From an uncultured Eubacteriales bacterium (GTDB lineage Bacteria > Bacillota > Clostridia > TANB77 > CAG-508), in the NCBI GenBank assembly GCA_948443845.1, contig CAOJUE010000007.1, positions 1 to 64,000 on the forward strand: a DNA stretch of 64,000 nucleotides, written 5' to 3'. The stretch's first letter is position 1, and the number at the start of each line of letters is the position of its first letter. Below are positions 9,093 to 18,634 of the stretch, in pieces. The notes beneath the pieces were generated by a model. That model did no database searches. It was given only the letters and a program-made list of their open reading frames with translations, and was not told the DNA's origin. Made by a program: the position numbers and the translations under genes.

Positions 9093-9812
9093 TTAAATAT
9101 TTTTGATTAATTCATGCAAATCGTAATAAAATCCTTCTTTGTCGATTGCAACTGTGCTCTTAAAGCCACCACCAGCATTTTCATGAACTGAAACATAGGC
9201 AAAATCCACAATATTCGTCAATTCTCCGATTTTTCCTTTGGAACCATAGGTCGCATTTTGCAACATTTCCAAAGATTTCACATACTCAAGCGTTCCATCT
9301 TCCAACAAGAAAAGGATAACTGGTGGATTTATGTCTTGTCCAAATACAGCATATTCAAAACTTTTAGGTTTTGCCGAAAACCCTGTTATTTCCTGTTTTT
9401 TTACTTCCGCAATATTGGGAAATAAAGTTTGATATTGGCTATTCTTAGCGTCTGTTGAAACATAGACTTTGCCTTCTTCTATTTCGATTGTAATGCCACT
9501 GTTTTTAAGTGGCGCAACAGTCGCTTCAGCTGCCATTTCATAGGTAGCATCTGGTAAGGCTACTTTTAATTTTTCCATAGAAAACTGAGGCGTCGTATTC
9601 TCAATATCTTTTTCTACAACTGGTTCAGGCACCGTATTTTCTTTTTTTGGCTCTGCTATCTGATTTTCCAAGTGATTTACCTGATTTTGCATTTGGCTCA
9701 ATTTTTCTTCTTGGCTTGTTAGCATGGTTGTGATATCAGATGTCATCATAACAATCGTAGCTATAAGCACAATAATACAAATAATAATCATCAATGGAAC
9801 TAATTTCTTCAT
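9093..9812 (-). CDS. Membrane-anchored protein of unknown function
   Basis: 239 residues. An N-terminal hydrophobic helix (residues 4-25) anchors the protein. It is followed by a short coiled coil (SQEEKLSQMQNQVNHLENQI) and a Pro/Glu-rich linker, then an extracytoplasmic domain of about 150 residues with no motif I recognise (repeated aromatic and glycine positions, EDGTLEYVKS, VAIDKEGFYYDL). It sits inside the rhamnose operon between an HD hydrolase and rfbB, so a role in envelope assembly is possible. No function is assigned. Confidence 0.75.
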   Translation of the reverse strand: MKKLVPLMIIICIIVLIATIVMMTSDITTMLTSQEEKLSQMQNQVNHLENQIAEPKKENTVPEPVVEKDIENTTPQFSMEKLKVALPDATYEMAAEATVAPLKNSGITIEIEEGKVYVSTDAKNSQYQTLFPNIAEVKKQEITGFSAKPKSFEYAVFGQDINPPVILFLLEDGTLEYVKSLEMLQNATYGSKGKIGELTNIVDFAYVSVHENAGGGFKSTVAIDKEGFYYDLHELIKNI

Positions 9813-9824
9813 TTTTTTCTCCCT

Positions 9825-10598
9825 TTACTTTGTTTTTCTTTTGATATAATTCATCGCATAATCTGCAATTTCTTGTAATTTTTCTTTGGTATATGTATCT
9901 TGAGCATTAATTTTTCGGACAAGTTTTTGAAGAAAATCATTTTCTTGGATGATTTTCAAGCTTTCCTTAAAATTCAATTCATAAATAAATGCCATAATGG
10001 CAACTAGGAAATCCATATTGGTCTTGCAATTTGAAAACAACAATAGTTTTTCCTTTTTGAAATCTTCCGCAAATTGCGGACTTAAAATTTCCTTCGAAAC
10101 ATCTTCTGTTTCCATATGAACCACATCTTCTAGTTTTTCTTCCAAAAATGCTCGAAAAATATCCAATTTATCCGCATCTCGAATAATTTTGCAATGCAAA
10201 ATTTCTTGTTCTGTCAAACCTTTTTCAATCTCGAATTTGTTGTGATTTCTAACGGCTTTTTGGATGATTTTGTCATATTGTCTATCCTCAACAAAATTTG
10301 CGATTTGCCCTTCTCCAAACAAAACTTCTACGCCTTTATCAGCATGGTCAACTGTCGTTTCATCCGAAAAACTCCCGAAAATTCGCACTTGCTCAAACCT
10401 GCCAATATCATGAAGCAAACCGATTAATTCTGCCAACTCCTGTTCTTCTTTCGGAAGATTTAAGTCTGACGCAATTTTTCTTGCATTTTCCGCCACATGA
10501 TAGGTGTGAACAATCTTCAAAGCAATTCTTGGGTGGGCACTATCGTAATTGGAAACATATTCTTTAAAATCTTGTTTTGCTTTTATTAAATCAATCAT
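9825..10598 (-). CDS. HD-domain phosphohydrolase
   Basis: 257 residues with the HD superfamily metal ligands in order: H (near residue 30, VHTYHVAENA), LLHDIGRF (HD pair near 63), DHADKGVEVLF and RDADKLDIFRAF. Such proteins hydrolyse nucleotides or other phosphate esters in the cytoplasm. The substrate is unknown. It is embedded in the rhamnose operon, 12 bases after rfbC, and its ATG follows AGGTGG. A housekeeping role in nucleotide or sugar-nucleotide turnover is possible but is only inference. Confidence 0.82.
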   Translation of the reverse strand: MIDLIKAKQDFKEYVSNYDSAHPRIALKIVHTYHVAENARKIASDLNLPKEEQELAELIGLLHDIGRFEQVRIFGSFSDETTVDHADKGVEVLFGEGQIANFVEDRQYDKIIQKAVRNHNKFEIEKGLTEQEILHCKIIRDADKLDIFRAFLEEKLEDVVHMETEDVSKEILSPQFAEDFKKEKLLLFSNCKTNMDFLVAIMAFIYELNFKESLKIIQENDFLQKLVRKINAQDTYTKEKLQEIADYAMNYIKRKTK

Positions 10599-10610
10599 TC
10601 AATTTTCCAC

Positions 10611-11195
10611 CTATTTTAAATTTTGAAACAAATCCGTTTTCTTTAACTCTGCCAAACTTGGCCAAACTGCGTCTTTTTCAGAAGTTAAATATTCTTCCTT
10701 TGACATTCCTGGAACATCTGGCCAGACAATTCCAACTTCTTCATCATTCCATTTTAAGCCGCCTTCCGCACTGTGATTATAAACATCATCACATTTGTAG
10801 CAAAATTCTGCTTCATCTGATAATACTAAAAATCCATGTGCAAATCCTCTTGGAATGAAAAACATTTTCTTGTTTTCTTCGGATAAGGTAACCCCTTCCC
10901 ATTTTCCGTATGTTTTGCTTCCTGGTCTTAAATCAACCGCCACATCAAACACTTCGCCTCGAATGACGCGAACAAGTTTTCCTTGCGTATTTTCTTTTTG
11001 AAAATGAAGCCCACGCAAAACACCTTTTTTAGATTTTGACTGATTGTCTTGCACAAATTCATTGTTAATTCCAATTTCTTCAAAATCTGGTTTGCTATAA
11101 GTCTCCATGAAATATCCTCTGTTATCTCCAAAAACAGTAGGTTCAATGATACAAACACCTTCGATTGATGTATCAATTCTTTTGAATTTTCCCAT
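10611..11195 (-). CDS. rfbC: dTDP-4-dehydrorhamnose 3,5-epimerase
   Basis: 194-residue cupin of the RmlC family and of normal length. It shows GVLRGLHFQ with the catalytic histidine, the GEVFDVAVDLR strand, FIPRGFAHGFLVLS and the Y/D-containing CYKCDDVYN. It epimerises C3 and C5 of dTDP-4-keto-6-deoxyglucose in the rhamnose pathway. It lies directly downstream of rfbA, with TGAGGAGGAGAA as ribosome site, and is part of the rfbD-A-C-B set. Confidence 0.96.
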   Translation of the reverse strand: MGKFKRIDTSIEGVCIIEPTVFGDNRGYFMETYSKPDFEEIGINNEFVQDNQSKSKKGVLRGLHFQKENTQGKLVRVIRGEVFDVAVDLRPGSKTYGKWEGVTLSEENKKMFFIPRGFAHGFLVLSDEAEFCYKCDDVYNHSAEGGLKWNDEEVGIVWPDVPGMSKEEYLTSEKDAVWPSLAELKKTDLFQNLK

Positions 11196-11208
11196 TTTCT
11201 CCTCCTCA

Positions 11209-12081
11209 TTAAAATTTATTTTCTGCTAATTCTTTTAAATATCTTCCATATTCTGTTTTCATGAATTTGCTTGCTAATTCTAGCAATTGTTCTTTGGAAA
11301 TCCAACCTTTTACATAGGCAATTTCTTCTGGGCAACTGATTTGAAGCCCTTGCCTTTTTTGGATGGTTTGCACAAAGCTTGCCGTTTCTAGTAATGCATC
11401 ATGTGTGCCTGTATCAAACCAGGTCATGCCTCTGCCTAGTTTTTCTACTTTCAATTTCCCAAGTTTCATATATTCTTCATTAATCGAAGTAATCTCCAGT
11501 TCGCCCCTTGCTGATGGTTTTACATTTTTGGCAATATTTACAACTTCGTTTGTATAAAAATACAATCCTGGAACTGCATAATTCGATTTTGGCTCTTCTG
11601 GCTTTTCTTCAATCGAAATTGCATTTCCATTCTCGTCAATCTCGACAACGCCATAGGCTTTTGGGTCTTTTACATAGTAGCCAAAAATAGTTGCTTCATT
11701 TTTTCGATTAGCTGCTGCTTGCAATTTTTCTGCCAAATGCTCGCCATAGAACATATTATCTCCTAAAATCATGGCAACATTATCATCGCCAATAAAATCC
11801 TCCCCAATAATGAACGCTTCTGCTAATCCATTTGGTTTTTCTTGCACTTTGTATTCAAATTTCATTCCCCATTTTGAACCATCGCCAAGTAATTCTTGGA
11901 AAACTACGACATCCCTTGGGGTAGAAATAATTAACACTTCTCGAATTCCTGCTTGCATTAAAACGGATAACGGATAATAAATCATCGGTTTATCATAAAC
12001 TGGCATGATTTGTTTTGAAATGGCAAGGGTTAGTGGATATAATCTGGTTCCACTTCCGCCTGCTAATATAATTCCTTTCAT
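11209..12081 (-). CDS. rfbA: Glucose-1-phosphate thymidylyltransferase
   Basis: First enzyme of dTDP-rhamnose synthesis: glucose-1-phosphate plus dTTP. The protein of 290 residues begins [17 protein letters not shown] with the nucleotidyltransferase signature, then [18 protein letters not shown] and [17 protein letters not shown]. The start at 12081 overlaps the rfbD stop (TAATG), indicating translational coupling; the longer open frame upstream lies within rfbD. Confidence 0.96.
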   Translation of the reverse strand: MKGIILAGGSGTRLYPLTLAISKQIMPVYDKPMIYYPLSVLMQAGIREVLIISTPRDVVVFQELLGDGSKWGMKFEYKVQEKPNGLAEAFIIGEDFIGDDNVAMILGDNMFYGEHLAEKLQAAANRKNEATIFGYYVKDPKAYGVVEIDENGNAISIEEKPEEPKSNYAVPGLYFYTNEVVNIAKNVKPSARGELEITSINEEYMKLGKLKVEKLGRGMTWFDTGTHDALLETASFVQTIQKRQGLQISCPEEIAYVKGWISKEQLLELASKFMKTEYGRYLKELAENKF

Positions 12082-12938
12082 TATTTTAATTCCTCCTTTA
12101 AATATTCTTGCAGAGCATCTTCCCATTTAGCAGGAAAAATTCCTGCTTGATGCAATTTTTCTTTGGATAATTTACTATTGGTTGGTCTGTCGCTTGATTC
12201 TGGATGCGCGTCTTTGTATTCTTTGGAAGTAAGCGCAATAACTGGCGTTTTTATGCCTGCTAATTCGTAAATTTTTCTGGTAAAGCCACACCATGTTGTG
12301 AATCCTTCATTTGTGGAATGATAAATTCCGTATTCTGGCTCTTTTTCCATAATGGCTTCGATGATTTCGCACAAAGTTGTGGTACAAGTTGGACTACCAT
12401 GTTGGTCATCGACAACGGAAACGGATTCATTGTTGGATACGCGAAGCATTGTTTTTACGAAATTTTTTCCGCCTAAACCATACAGCCAAGCCGTTCTTAA
12501 AATGTAATATTTTTCTGCTTTGGCTGCGTTTTGCTCTCCCAAATATTTTGTTTTTCCGTAAGCACTTACTGGATTTGCGCTCATGTCTTCGGTGTAAGCC
12601 TTTTCAACATCTAATTTGCCATCAAAAACGTAATCTGTGCTGATATGAATAAAAGTCGCATCATTCTCTTTGGCAGCTTGCGCAATATTTTCAACTGCTT
12701 CACCGTTGACACGGTTTGCTAAATCGTAATTGACTTCGCATCCATCGACATTGGTATATGCTGCACAGTTAATGATAAAATACGGTGCTACTTCTTTTGC
12801 TTTGGCAAGTACAGCATTTTTATCGCAAATGTCAAGTGTTTCTAAAGTTGTGCCAATAACTTCATATTTTTTCTCAAGCCTCTCTCTTAGTTCTCCACCA
12901 AGCATTCCGTCTGCTCCAATTAATAATACTTTTTTCAT
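12081..12938 (-). CDS. rfbD: dTDP-4-dehydrorhamnose reductase
   Basis: Last step of dTDP-L-rhamnose synthesis, NAD(P)H-dependent. 285 residues of the extended SDR type: [13 protein letters not shown] at the N terminus, [21 protein letters not shown], and the YGKTKYLGE catalytic Tyr-Lys. It is the first gene of the polysaccharide operon, with a GGGAGGAGAA ribosome site and a sigma-A-like promoter upstream. It contains no in-frame CGG, unlike rfbB. Confidence 0.96.
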   Translation of the reverse strand: MKKVLLIGADGMLGGELRERLEKKYEVIGTTLETLDICDKNAVLAKAKEVAPYFIINCAAYTNVDGCEVNYDLANRVNGEAVENIAQAAKENDATFIHISTDYVFDGKLDVEKAYTEDMSANPVSAYGKTKYLGEQNAAKAEKYYILRTAWLYGLGGKNFVKTMLRVSNNESVSVVDDQHGSPTCTTTLCEIIEAIMEKEPEYGIYHSTNEGFTTWCGFTRKIYELAGIKTPVIALTSKEYKDAHPESSDRPTNSKLSKEKLHQAGIFPAKWEDALQEYLKEELK

Positions 12939-12976
12939 TTTCTCCTCCCATTTTATAAAATAAATTTGATATGCAC

Positions 12977-13004
12977 ATTATATCACAGGAATTGAATTTG
13001 TCAA
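12977..13004 (-). promoter_or_regulatory. Sigma-A-like promoter of the polysaccharide operon
   Basis: TTGACA (12999-13004) and TATAAT (12977-12982) separated by 16 bases, reading toward rfbD about 40 bases downstream. Confidence 0.75.
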
Positions 13005-13061
13005 AGTTTTTTACAGATAAAATACAATTTACACAAAACATTCACAAAAGATTTTATAAAT

Positions 13062-13107
13062 AAAAAAACACAGAAAGTACTCCAAAATAATACTTCTGCG
13101 TTTTTTT
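13062..13107 (-). terminator. Hairpin terminator after the pilin-like gene
   Basis: Inverted repeat of about 15 bases (AAAAAAACRCAGAAGTA type) around an 11-base loop, with a T run on the minus strand. It lies just past the stop at 13126 and may insulate the rfb promoter. Confidence 0.7.
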
Positions 13108-13125
13108 ATCTTACCTTTCACAAAA

Positions 13126-14631
13126 CTAAATTGAAAAACCCGGTGCAACTCCAAACGTATAATTAAAAGTTATTTCATATATCCCACTAATATACCCATC
13201 CTCTCTTACAGTTCTATTCCAGTTGCCACTATCACAACCAACAGATCTAAGCCACCATGCAGTACCTTTTGTGCTAGATCCAACCTTATTAGACGGTTTT
13301 TTTAAACGATTATTTTGTGTAAGTGTAGAAGCCCCAATTGTTTTATAATATTTATACTGCGTGCCTTCTTTGCCTCTATAACGAATCCTTCCGGAGTTTC
13401 CTCTTCCGCCCCAAATTTCTTCCCCAGAAAGTAACCATAAATAGTCTTCTGAATAAGAAAGTGCATCTGAACTGTAAGAAGCACAATATGGCTTTCTTAC
13501 CTTTTTTACATTTACACTGCCTTTGACTCCATTATACAAGCTACCATTAAGCGTTCCTCTCAATGCACAATTTCCCCAACTATAAAATGCCATTGAAGAT
13601 ATAATTCTTGAATTTGATACTAAAAAATCCACATATTCAAAACTAATTCCTGCATAAGTCGTACTAGTTCCTTCTCCATACACACTTTTATTGATTAATT
13701 CATCATGATTAAAACCTAATATTCTTACCTTTTTTCCATTTACTGTTGTATAATCCCCAACTCCAATCGTATACTCTTTTCCTTCATATTTTAGTTTAAA
13801 CTCAAGTGTATCTTTTGTTATTGTTTGTGAATTCTCTGCTATCCCCTTTGCTATATCATTTATTTGTGTCCAGTTAAACGGCAATTGATTTCCATTTCGA
13901 TATGTATTGGCTGTATTTGGTTCACCAACCATCGCAAATGCCGCTTCTGGCGTTGTTATCTCTATCTTATTTGATACTCTATTTCTCCCTGTACTAGTAT
14001 TAATAATTACGTATACTGTATAGTTTGTTTCTGGCGATAATCCTGTTATTACTTGTTTGCTTTCTGTTATATTTTGTCTTTCTATCTTATTTTCTCCTGT
14101 TTCTACTATATATGTTAAACTTTCCCCTTCTTTTAATCCCGTTGTTAAACTTATTGTCACACTTTTATCTTTTATTTCACTTACTTCTATTTCATATACT
14201 TTTATTTCCTCGTCCCATTCTATTGTTCCATCTTCTGACATACTGCCTGTAGCAACTGGTACTTGTGAACTTCCCATTTTATCATATATTTCAATTTCTC
14301 CTTCTTCTGAAACCTCTACATAGTAATCTTCTGTTTCATTTTTTTCTCCTTTTAATTTTCCCAAAAGATAGTCTCTTTTGGTTCCAGCATAACCTTCTCC
14401 CACATATTTTTCATCATAATAATCTGATTGTTTATCCATCATCAATAATTCTGCTTGTTCTTCTGCTGTTGCTTTTTCATTTTTATCTACTGCATTTGAG
14501 GCTTTTCCTAAAATTCCTTCACTTCCTGCTATTAAAGATAAAGTTATTCCTGCCAAAAGCAATAAAATGATGATTGTGAGAACTAATGCTATTAGTGTAA
14601 TTCCCACATTGTTTTCTTTTAAATTTTTCAT
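13126..14631 (-). CDS. Pilin-like surface protein with fibronectin type III-like and DUF6273-like domains
   Basis: About 501 residues. The N terminus is a class III prepilin-type signal (GITLIALVLTIIILLLLAGITL, then EGILGKASNAVDKN) closely matching the major pilin at 22256. Residues about 150-235 resemble a fibronectin type III domain (SLTYIVETG, LSPETNYTVYV). The C-terminal half, with aromatic blocks EDYLWLLSGEEIW and WWLRSVG, resembles DUF6273 modules of clostridial surface proteins. It probably is a pilus-associated or processed surface adhesin. I chose the second Met (MKNLKEN), nearest the CATCCTCC-complement ribosome site. It is monocistronic, with its own promoter and terminator. Confidence 0.78.
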   Translation of the reverse strand: MKNLKENNVGITLIALVLTIIILLLLAGITLSLIAGSEGILGKASNAVDKNEKATAEEQAELLMMDKQSDYYDEKYVGEGYAGTKRDYLLGKLKGEKNETEDYYVEVSEEGEIEIYDKMGSSQVPVATGSMSEDGTIEWDEEIKVYEIEVSEIKDKSVTISLTTGLKEGESLTYIVETGENKIERQNITESKQVITGLSPETNYTVYVIINTSTGRNRVSNKIEITTPEAAFAMVGEPNTANTYRNGNQLPFNWTQINDIAKGIAENSQTITKDTLEFKLKYEGKEYTIGVGDYTTVNGKKVRILGFNHDELINKSVYGEGTSTTYAGISFEYVDFLVSNSRIISSMAFYSWGNCALRGTLNGSLYNGVKGSVNVKKVRKPYCASYSSDALSYSEDYLWLLSGEEIWGGRGNSGRIRYRGKEGTQYKYYKTIGASTLTQNNRLKKPSNKVGSSTKGTAWWLRSVGCDSGNWNRTVREDGYISGIYEITFNYTFGVAPGFSI

Positions 14632-14659
14632 TTTCATCCTCCTTAGTATTTATAATTAT

Positions 14660-14688
14660 AATATAACATAAAAAAGAAATGGTGTCAA
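14660..14688 (-). promoter_or_regulatory. Sigma-A-like promoter of the pilin-like surface gene
   Basis: TTGACA (14683-14688), 17 bases, TATATT (14660-14665), reading toward the gene starting at 14631. Confidence 0.65.
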
Positions 14689-14746
14689 GCATGATGCTAT
14701 ACATGATTTCATTTTATAAATATAATAGAAAAAAGGAGTGTAAATT

Positions 14747-14938
14747 ATGAAAGTCATTAATAGAAAAAAATTCAATCCAAGTTACTCAGATGTTCCTAAT
14801 GTAAGATTTTCTTTAAGATTAACAGAAAAGTTGCAAGATGAATTGGGTGAATATGCTCAAAGATGCAATATGAGTGTAAATACTTTAATCATAAAATGTA
14901 TTGAATACGCTTTAAATAATAAAGAAAATATAAATTGA
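14747..14938 (+). CDS. Small ribbon-helix-helix protein (Arc/CopG-like)
   Basis: 63 residues. After a basic N terminus, NVRFSLRLTEKLQDELGEYAQRCNMSVNTLIIKCIEYAL fits the beta-strand, helix, helix pattern of Arc-like DNA-binding proteins. The ATG follows AAAAGGAGTG at proper spacing. It is divergent from the pilin-like gene and could regulate it. No toxin partner follows, because the next gene is on the other strand. The family is inferred from pattern only. Confidence 0.65.
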   Translation: MKVINRKKFNPSYSDVPNVRFSLRLTEKLQDELGEYAQRCNMSVNTLIIKCIEYALNNKENIN

Positions 14939-14977
14939 AAAACTGGCAGTCTACAACTGTCAGTTCATATCTATCCT

Positions 14978-15241
14978 TTATTTTCTTGATTCAATAATCA
15001 ACTTAATCCCCGTTCGATCTTCTCCCTCCACTTGAACTTCGGCAAATGCTGGGATACAAACTAAATCCACACCTGCTGGTGCTACAAAACCTCTGGCAAT
15101 TGCCACAGCCTTAATCGCTTGATTTAATGCTCCTGCTCCTATTGCTTGCATTTCTGCTCTTGTACTTTCTTTTACCAATCCAGCAATTGCTCCTGCAACT
15201 GAATTTGGATTTGATTTTGATGAAATTTTTAAAACTTCCAT
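14978..15241 (-). CDS. spoVS: Stage V sporulation protein S
   Basis: 87 residues, matching SpoVS in length and sequence: MEVLKISSKSNPNSVAGAIAGL, the basic GAGALNQAIKAVAIARGF core, and the LVCIPAFAEVQ strand. SpoVS is a small, very conserved Alba-fold protein needed for normal spore development. The start follows an AGGAGGAAAAA site. The gene stands alone, converging with the ribbon-helix-helix gene. Confidence 0.93.
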   Translation of the reverse strand: MEVLKISSKSNPNSVAGAIAGLVKESTRAEMQAIGAGALNQAIKAVAIARGFVAPAGVDLVCIPAFAEVQVEGEDRTGIKLIIESRK

Positions 15242-15514
15242 TTTTTCCTCCTATTATTTTAATTTTTTCTTGTGTTTTCAATAGTAAATTTTTCATCTAC
15301 TATTTTTTGAACATACTAATCTTACCGCAAAATTTTTCTCATGTCTATAGAAGACAAGCAAATTTTTCAACTTTCGAACGTGCAAATTCGACAGTATTTG
15401 CACGCATTTCATCGATTTTTGACATACTCTGTCGAATAATGTTTACGTTTGTATTTTTGTGTCAAAAAATATCCCTACTTCATACGAAATGAATTAGGGA
15501 TTTAACAAAATTTT
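15242..15514. other. Intergenic region upstream of spoVS
   Basis: No open frame. It contains the inverted repeat CGTGCAAA-N10-TTTGCACG near 15380-15405 and two TTCGACAG copies in opposite orientation nearby. This may be a protein-binding region for spoVS, but nothing identifies the factor. Confidence 0.4.
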
Positions 15515-15959
15515 TTATTTTAGTTTCTCAATTTCTTCTCTTGTTAAGTCTGTGATTTCCATAATTTCTTCAATTGTTTTATTTTTTTCAAGCATTTTCT
15601 TCGCTATTTCTATTTTCTCTGCTTTTTGCCCTTCCTTTTCCCTCTTTTTTAGCATATCTTATATCCATTTTTCGGCCGTAATCCCATTTTTCTCTTAATT
15701 CTACCAGTCTTCTAACTTCTTCGTCTCCTATTAAATAGTTCATTTCCTTTCTTGCTTCTTTTAATGTTTTATTTTTTGTTTCTGCCATTTTTATCAACCT
15801 CCTATCATAATCATCGATAAATAATAGCCATTGTTCTAATTGATTGTTCATATCTGGCTTTATTTTTCTGAATTTCGGTAATTCAATAAAATACCACGCC
15901 TTTTCTACTAAAAAACGCCTTAAAAGCAACATCATTTTTCAAGTTTTTTTATTCGACAT
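15515..15959 (-). pseudogene. Decayed Rpn/PD-(D/E)XK family transposase-like gene
   Basis: The remnant starts MSNKK-LE-NDVAFKAFFSRK but has an early frame error, lacks most of the nuclease core, then resumes with WYFIELPKF and the family's C-terminal helix (LVELREKWDYG). A further one-base change near 15640 separates KEGK from EGQKAEKIEIAKKML, and the tail ends at 15515. The lesions are a large deletion and non-CGG indels, as expected for genuine decay. This contrasts with the clean CGG sites elsewhere. Confidence 0.75.
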
Positions 15960-16094
15960 TTATTTTATTTTTTGATTTTTGTGGCAGATCTCGCCTTGAA
16001 TTTTATTGGATATAGAATCTATCCATTTGATATTATCTATATATCACTTTTCCTTACATTTGTCAATACAGATAAAAATTATTTTAAATTTTTC

Positions 16095-16123
16095 AAAAAA
16101 AGTACGGTTTCCCGTACTTTTTT
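16095..16123 (-). terminator. Terminator of the pilus operon
   Basis: AAAAAAAGTACGG-TTT-CCCGTACTTTTTT inverted repeat five bases past the pilC stop. T-runs on both strands make it bidirectional. Confidence 0.85.
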
Positions 16124-16127
16124 ATTT

Positions 16128-17480
16128 TTACATATATGATTCGTATGCTGAGAACAAGAATCCACCCATGTAAATTTGGATACATGGTACTAGAACAACA
16201 ACTACGAAGAAAATTAGCACAGCACCCACGATAGCATACGATATTTCTGGTAATACTTTCATAATCTTTTCTAGGGCATTGTCGATATCAATATCCATAT
16301 ATTCAACTAGTTTTTCCATCATTTCTGCTAAGTCAGTTTGCATACCGATTTTTAACATTTCGACTGTCATTGGGTTCGAGAATTTGGCTTGTTCAAATGG
16401 CTCAATCCAAGATTGTCCTACATAAATGTTGTTGATTGCCATATCAATCATAGAAAGCATTACATTATTTTTGATAACGTTTTTACTAACTTCTAGCGAA
16501 TCTTGAATTCTGATACCATTTTCCAAGTTTAGCAACATATTTTTTAGTAATCTTGAGAAATCAATTAGATAAATCAATTGTCCAAAAATTGGCATGTTGT
16601 ATTTGAATTTATCAAATTTATACCTGCCTTCTGGCGTATTGATGTAAACAATAATTCCTATAATCGTACCTGCGATTACAAAAACTGGTATGTACCAATA
16701 TTTCATCAAAATATCTACAATTCCTGCAAACCACAAGGTAATCCATGGCAATTGGTCTGTGGTTCCAATCGATTCAAAAATATTTTGAATGACTGGCACT
16801 CCCACAATAACGCACACAAATAGCATAACGATAATACCAACAAACATTCCTATGTTTGGAATTAAAATTCTTTTTACTTTTGTTTTTAATGCTTCGGTTT
16901 CATCCAAATAACGAATGGCTTGTTTTAGGGATAATTCTAGCGAACCTGAAAGTTCTCCTACTTTTATCATATTAACGTACACATAAGGGAATATTTCTGA
17001 GTAATATTCCAAAGTTGTGTACATAAACTCTCCGGCTTCTACACCATATAAGATATCTTCTAGAATCAATTTCAATTTGGCATTTTCTGTATTTTCCATA
17101 ACTGTGCTTAAAGCATGAACGTTATTGAAATTTGCCTTTTTCAAAAGATAAAAGTTTTGCGTAAAAATTCTGATATCACGGGACGTTATTTTTTGCGTTC
17201 CCATGATTTTAGAAAATACTCTTTCCCTTAAAGATTTTCTCTTAGCAGCATTTCCTTTTAATCTTTGTTTTCCAATTTTCTTTAACTCATTATCGACCCT
17301 TCTAAAATTTCTAGGACCTTTCTTTACTTTTTTGGCTACTCTAAAAGTTTGGACAACACTGATGGGAAGTAAATCACTTCTTTTTAGTCTTCGTAAACAA
17401 TTCATTTTATTTACATCGGTTATTTTGTTTTTGACAATTTGTCCATTTTTAGTCATTGCCTTATATAGATAAGTTGGCAT
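16128..17480 (-). CDS. pilC: Type IV pilus inner-membrane platform protein PilC
   Basis: 450 residues with two GspF domains and three transmembrane segments (near 210, 260 and 420). It anchors the extension and retraction ATPases and lets pilin subunits enter the growing fibre. The N-terminal MPTYLYKAMTKNGQIVK block is typical. The start is ATG 17480, eight bases after GGAGG; the upstream in-frame ATG overlaps that site. It is the last gene of the operon, 27 bases downstream of pilT. Confidence 0.93.
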   Translation of the reverse strand: MPTYLYKAMTKNGQIVKNKITDVNKMNCLRRLKRSDLLPISVVQTFRVAKKVKKGPRNFRRVDNELKKIGKQRLKGNAAKRKSLRERVFSKIMGTQKITSRDIRIFTQNFYLLKKANFNNVHALSTVMENTENAKLKLILEDILYGVEAGEFMYTTLEYYSEIFPYVYVNMIKVGELSGSLELSLKQAIRYLDETEALKTKVKRILIPNIGMFVGIIVMLFVCVIVGVPVIQNIFESIGTTDQLPWITLWFAGIVDILMKYWYIPVFVIAGTIIGIIVYINTPEGRYKFDKFKYNMPIFGQLIYLIDFSRLLKNMLLNLENGIRIQDSLEVSKNVIKNNVMLSMIDMAINNIYVGQSWIEPFEQAKFSNPMTVEMLKIGMQTDLAEMMEKLVEYMDIDIDNALEKIMKVLPEISYAIVGAVLIFFVVVVLVPCIQIYMGGFLFSAYESYM

Positions 17481-17507
17481 TTGTACTTCCTCCATTTAAA
17501 AATTTAA

Positions 17508-18611
17508 TTAACGTTTTCTTTTTAAATTTAATTGCATAATGGTTCGATTTAAAGTTTCATAATTCTTTTCTTCAACTTGTGATTTGATTTGCTCTAAGGA
17601 TAATTTTCCTTCAACATAAAGATTGGCTAAAGAATTAATCAAACCAATACTTCCTTTATCTGCATTTCCTTGAATCGCATCTTCGATTTCAGAAATATTG
17701 AATTTATCTTTTCGAATACAGGCTGCAATAATATTATCAACCACCATAACTTCTGGAACAAGAACCAATTCTCCTGTCATTTGCGATTTCAATAATCTTT
17801 GTGAAACAACTAATTTTAACAAAGCTGAAATCAAGTTTTTAACAGAGGCTTGGTCACGCACTTCGTAGAAGTTAATCATTCTGTCGATGGTTTCGGCACA
17901 AGACCTTGTATGTAAAGTTCCAATTACTAAGTGTCCTGATTCCACCATATCAATGGCAGCTTCCATCGTTTCTTTATCACGAATCTCTCCGATAATTAGG
18001 ATATCACAGTCTTCTCTTAGTGAATTTTTAACACCATCAATGAAGGTTTCTACGTCTTTTCCCTGTCCTACTTCTTTTTGAATAATGACTGATTTTTTAC
18101 TTTTATGGCGATATTCGACTGGGTTTTCAAGTGTTAGTATTTTTTTATTCAAGTTTTGATTGATATCATCAATTAAAGAGTTTAGTGTGGTTGTTTTACC
18201 TGAGTTTGTTTTACCTGTTACCAAAATCAAACCTTGTGGCTGATGTGTCATAGTTCTTACGATTTCTGGAACGCCTAATGTTTCAAAGGCTGGTAAAATA
18301 TCTTTTACAATACGCATTGTAAAAATCGGAGAATCATTAGAATACGAGCAGTTTACCCTTAAACGAACATTTTCAAATTCCAAGGATGTATCTAATTTTC
18401 TTTTGTTTGTGTATTCTTCATTTTTTCCCACATTTCCCTTTACAATGTAATCATAAATATCATATAAAGAAGATTCATCTAATGGTTCGAAATCTTTCAT
18501 TTCGACTAAGCTTCTAGCAATTCTTAAAATAGGTCTTAATCCATTGATTAAGTGAATATCTGATGCATCTTTTTCAATCGCTTGTTTTATTATACTTTCT
18601 ATTAATATCAT
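17508..18611 (-). CDS. pilT: Pilus retraction ATPase PilT
   Basis: 367-residue secretion ATPase of the PilT type: LVTGKTNSGKTTTLNSL (Walker A near residue 135), the Asp box, VGEIRDKETMEAAIDMVESGHLV (Walker B and His box) and the SCAETIDRMI region. It depolymerises pili for twitching or uptake. It is shorter than PilB, lacks the tetracysteine zinc site and lies between pilB and pilC. There is no in-frame CGG. Confidence 0.92.
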   Translation of the reverse strand: MILIESIIKQAIEKDASDIHLINGLRPILRIARSLVEMKDFEPLDESSLYDIYDYIVKGNVGKNEEYTNKRKLDTSLEFENVRLRVNCSYSNDSPIFTMRIVKDILPAFETLGVPEIVRTMTHQPQGLILVTGKTNSGKTTTLNSLIDDINQNLNKKILTLENPVEYRHKSKKSVIIQKEVGQGKDVETFIDGVKNSLREDCDILIIGEIRDKETMEAAIDMVESGHLVIGTLHTRSCAETIDRMINFYEVRDQASVKNLISALLKLVVSQRLLKSQMTGELVLVPEVMVVDNIIAACIRKDKFNISEIEDAIQGNADKGSIGLINSLANLYVEGKLSLEQIKSQVEEKNYETLNRTIMQLNLKRKR

Positions 18612-18634
18612 TTTAGTTCCTCCATTTTTTATCT

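Noticed and set aside
14025..14570. Hydrophobic plus-strand frames opposite the pilin-like gene
   Set aside because: They are shadows of the AT-rich minus-strand gene, with no ribosome sites and no family features.
15588..15935. The 115-codon frame as an intact small gene
   Set aside because: It corresponds to the middle of an Rpn-type protein, with its start and tail in other frames.
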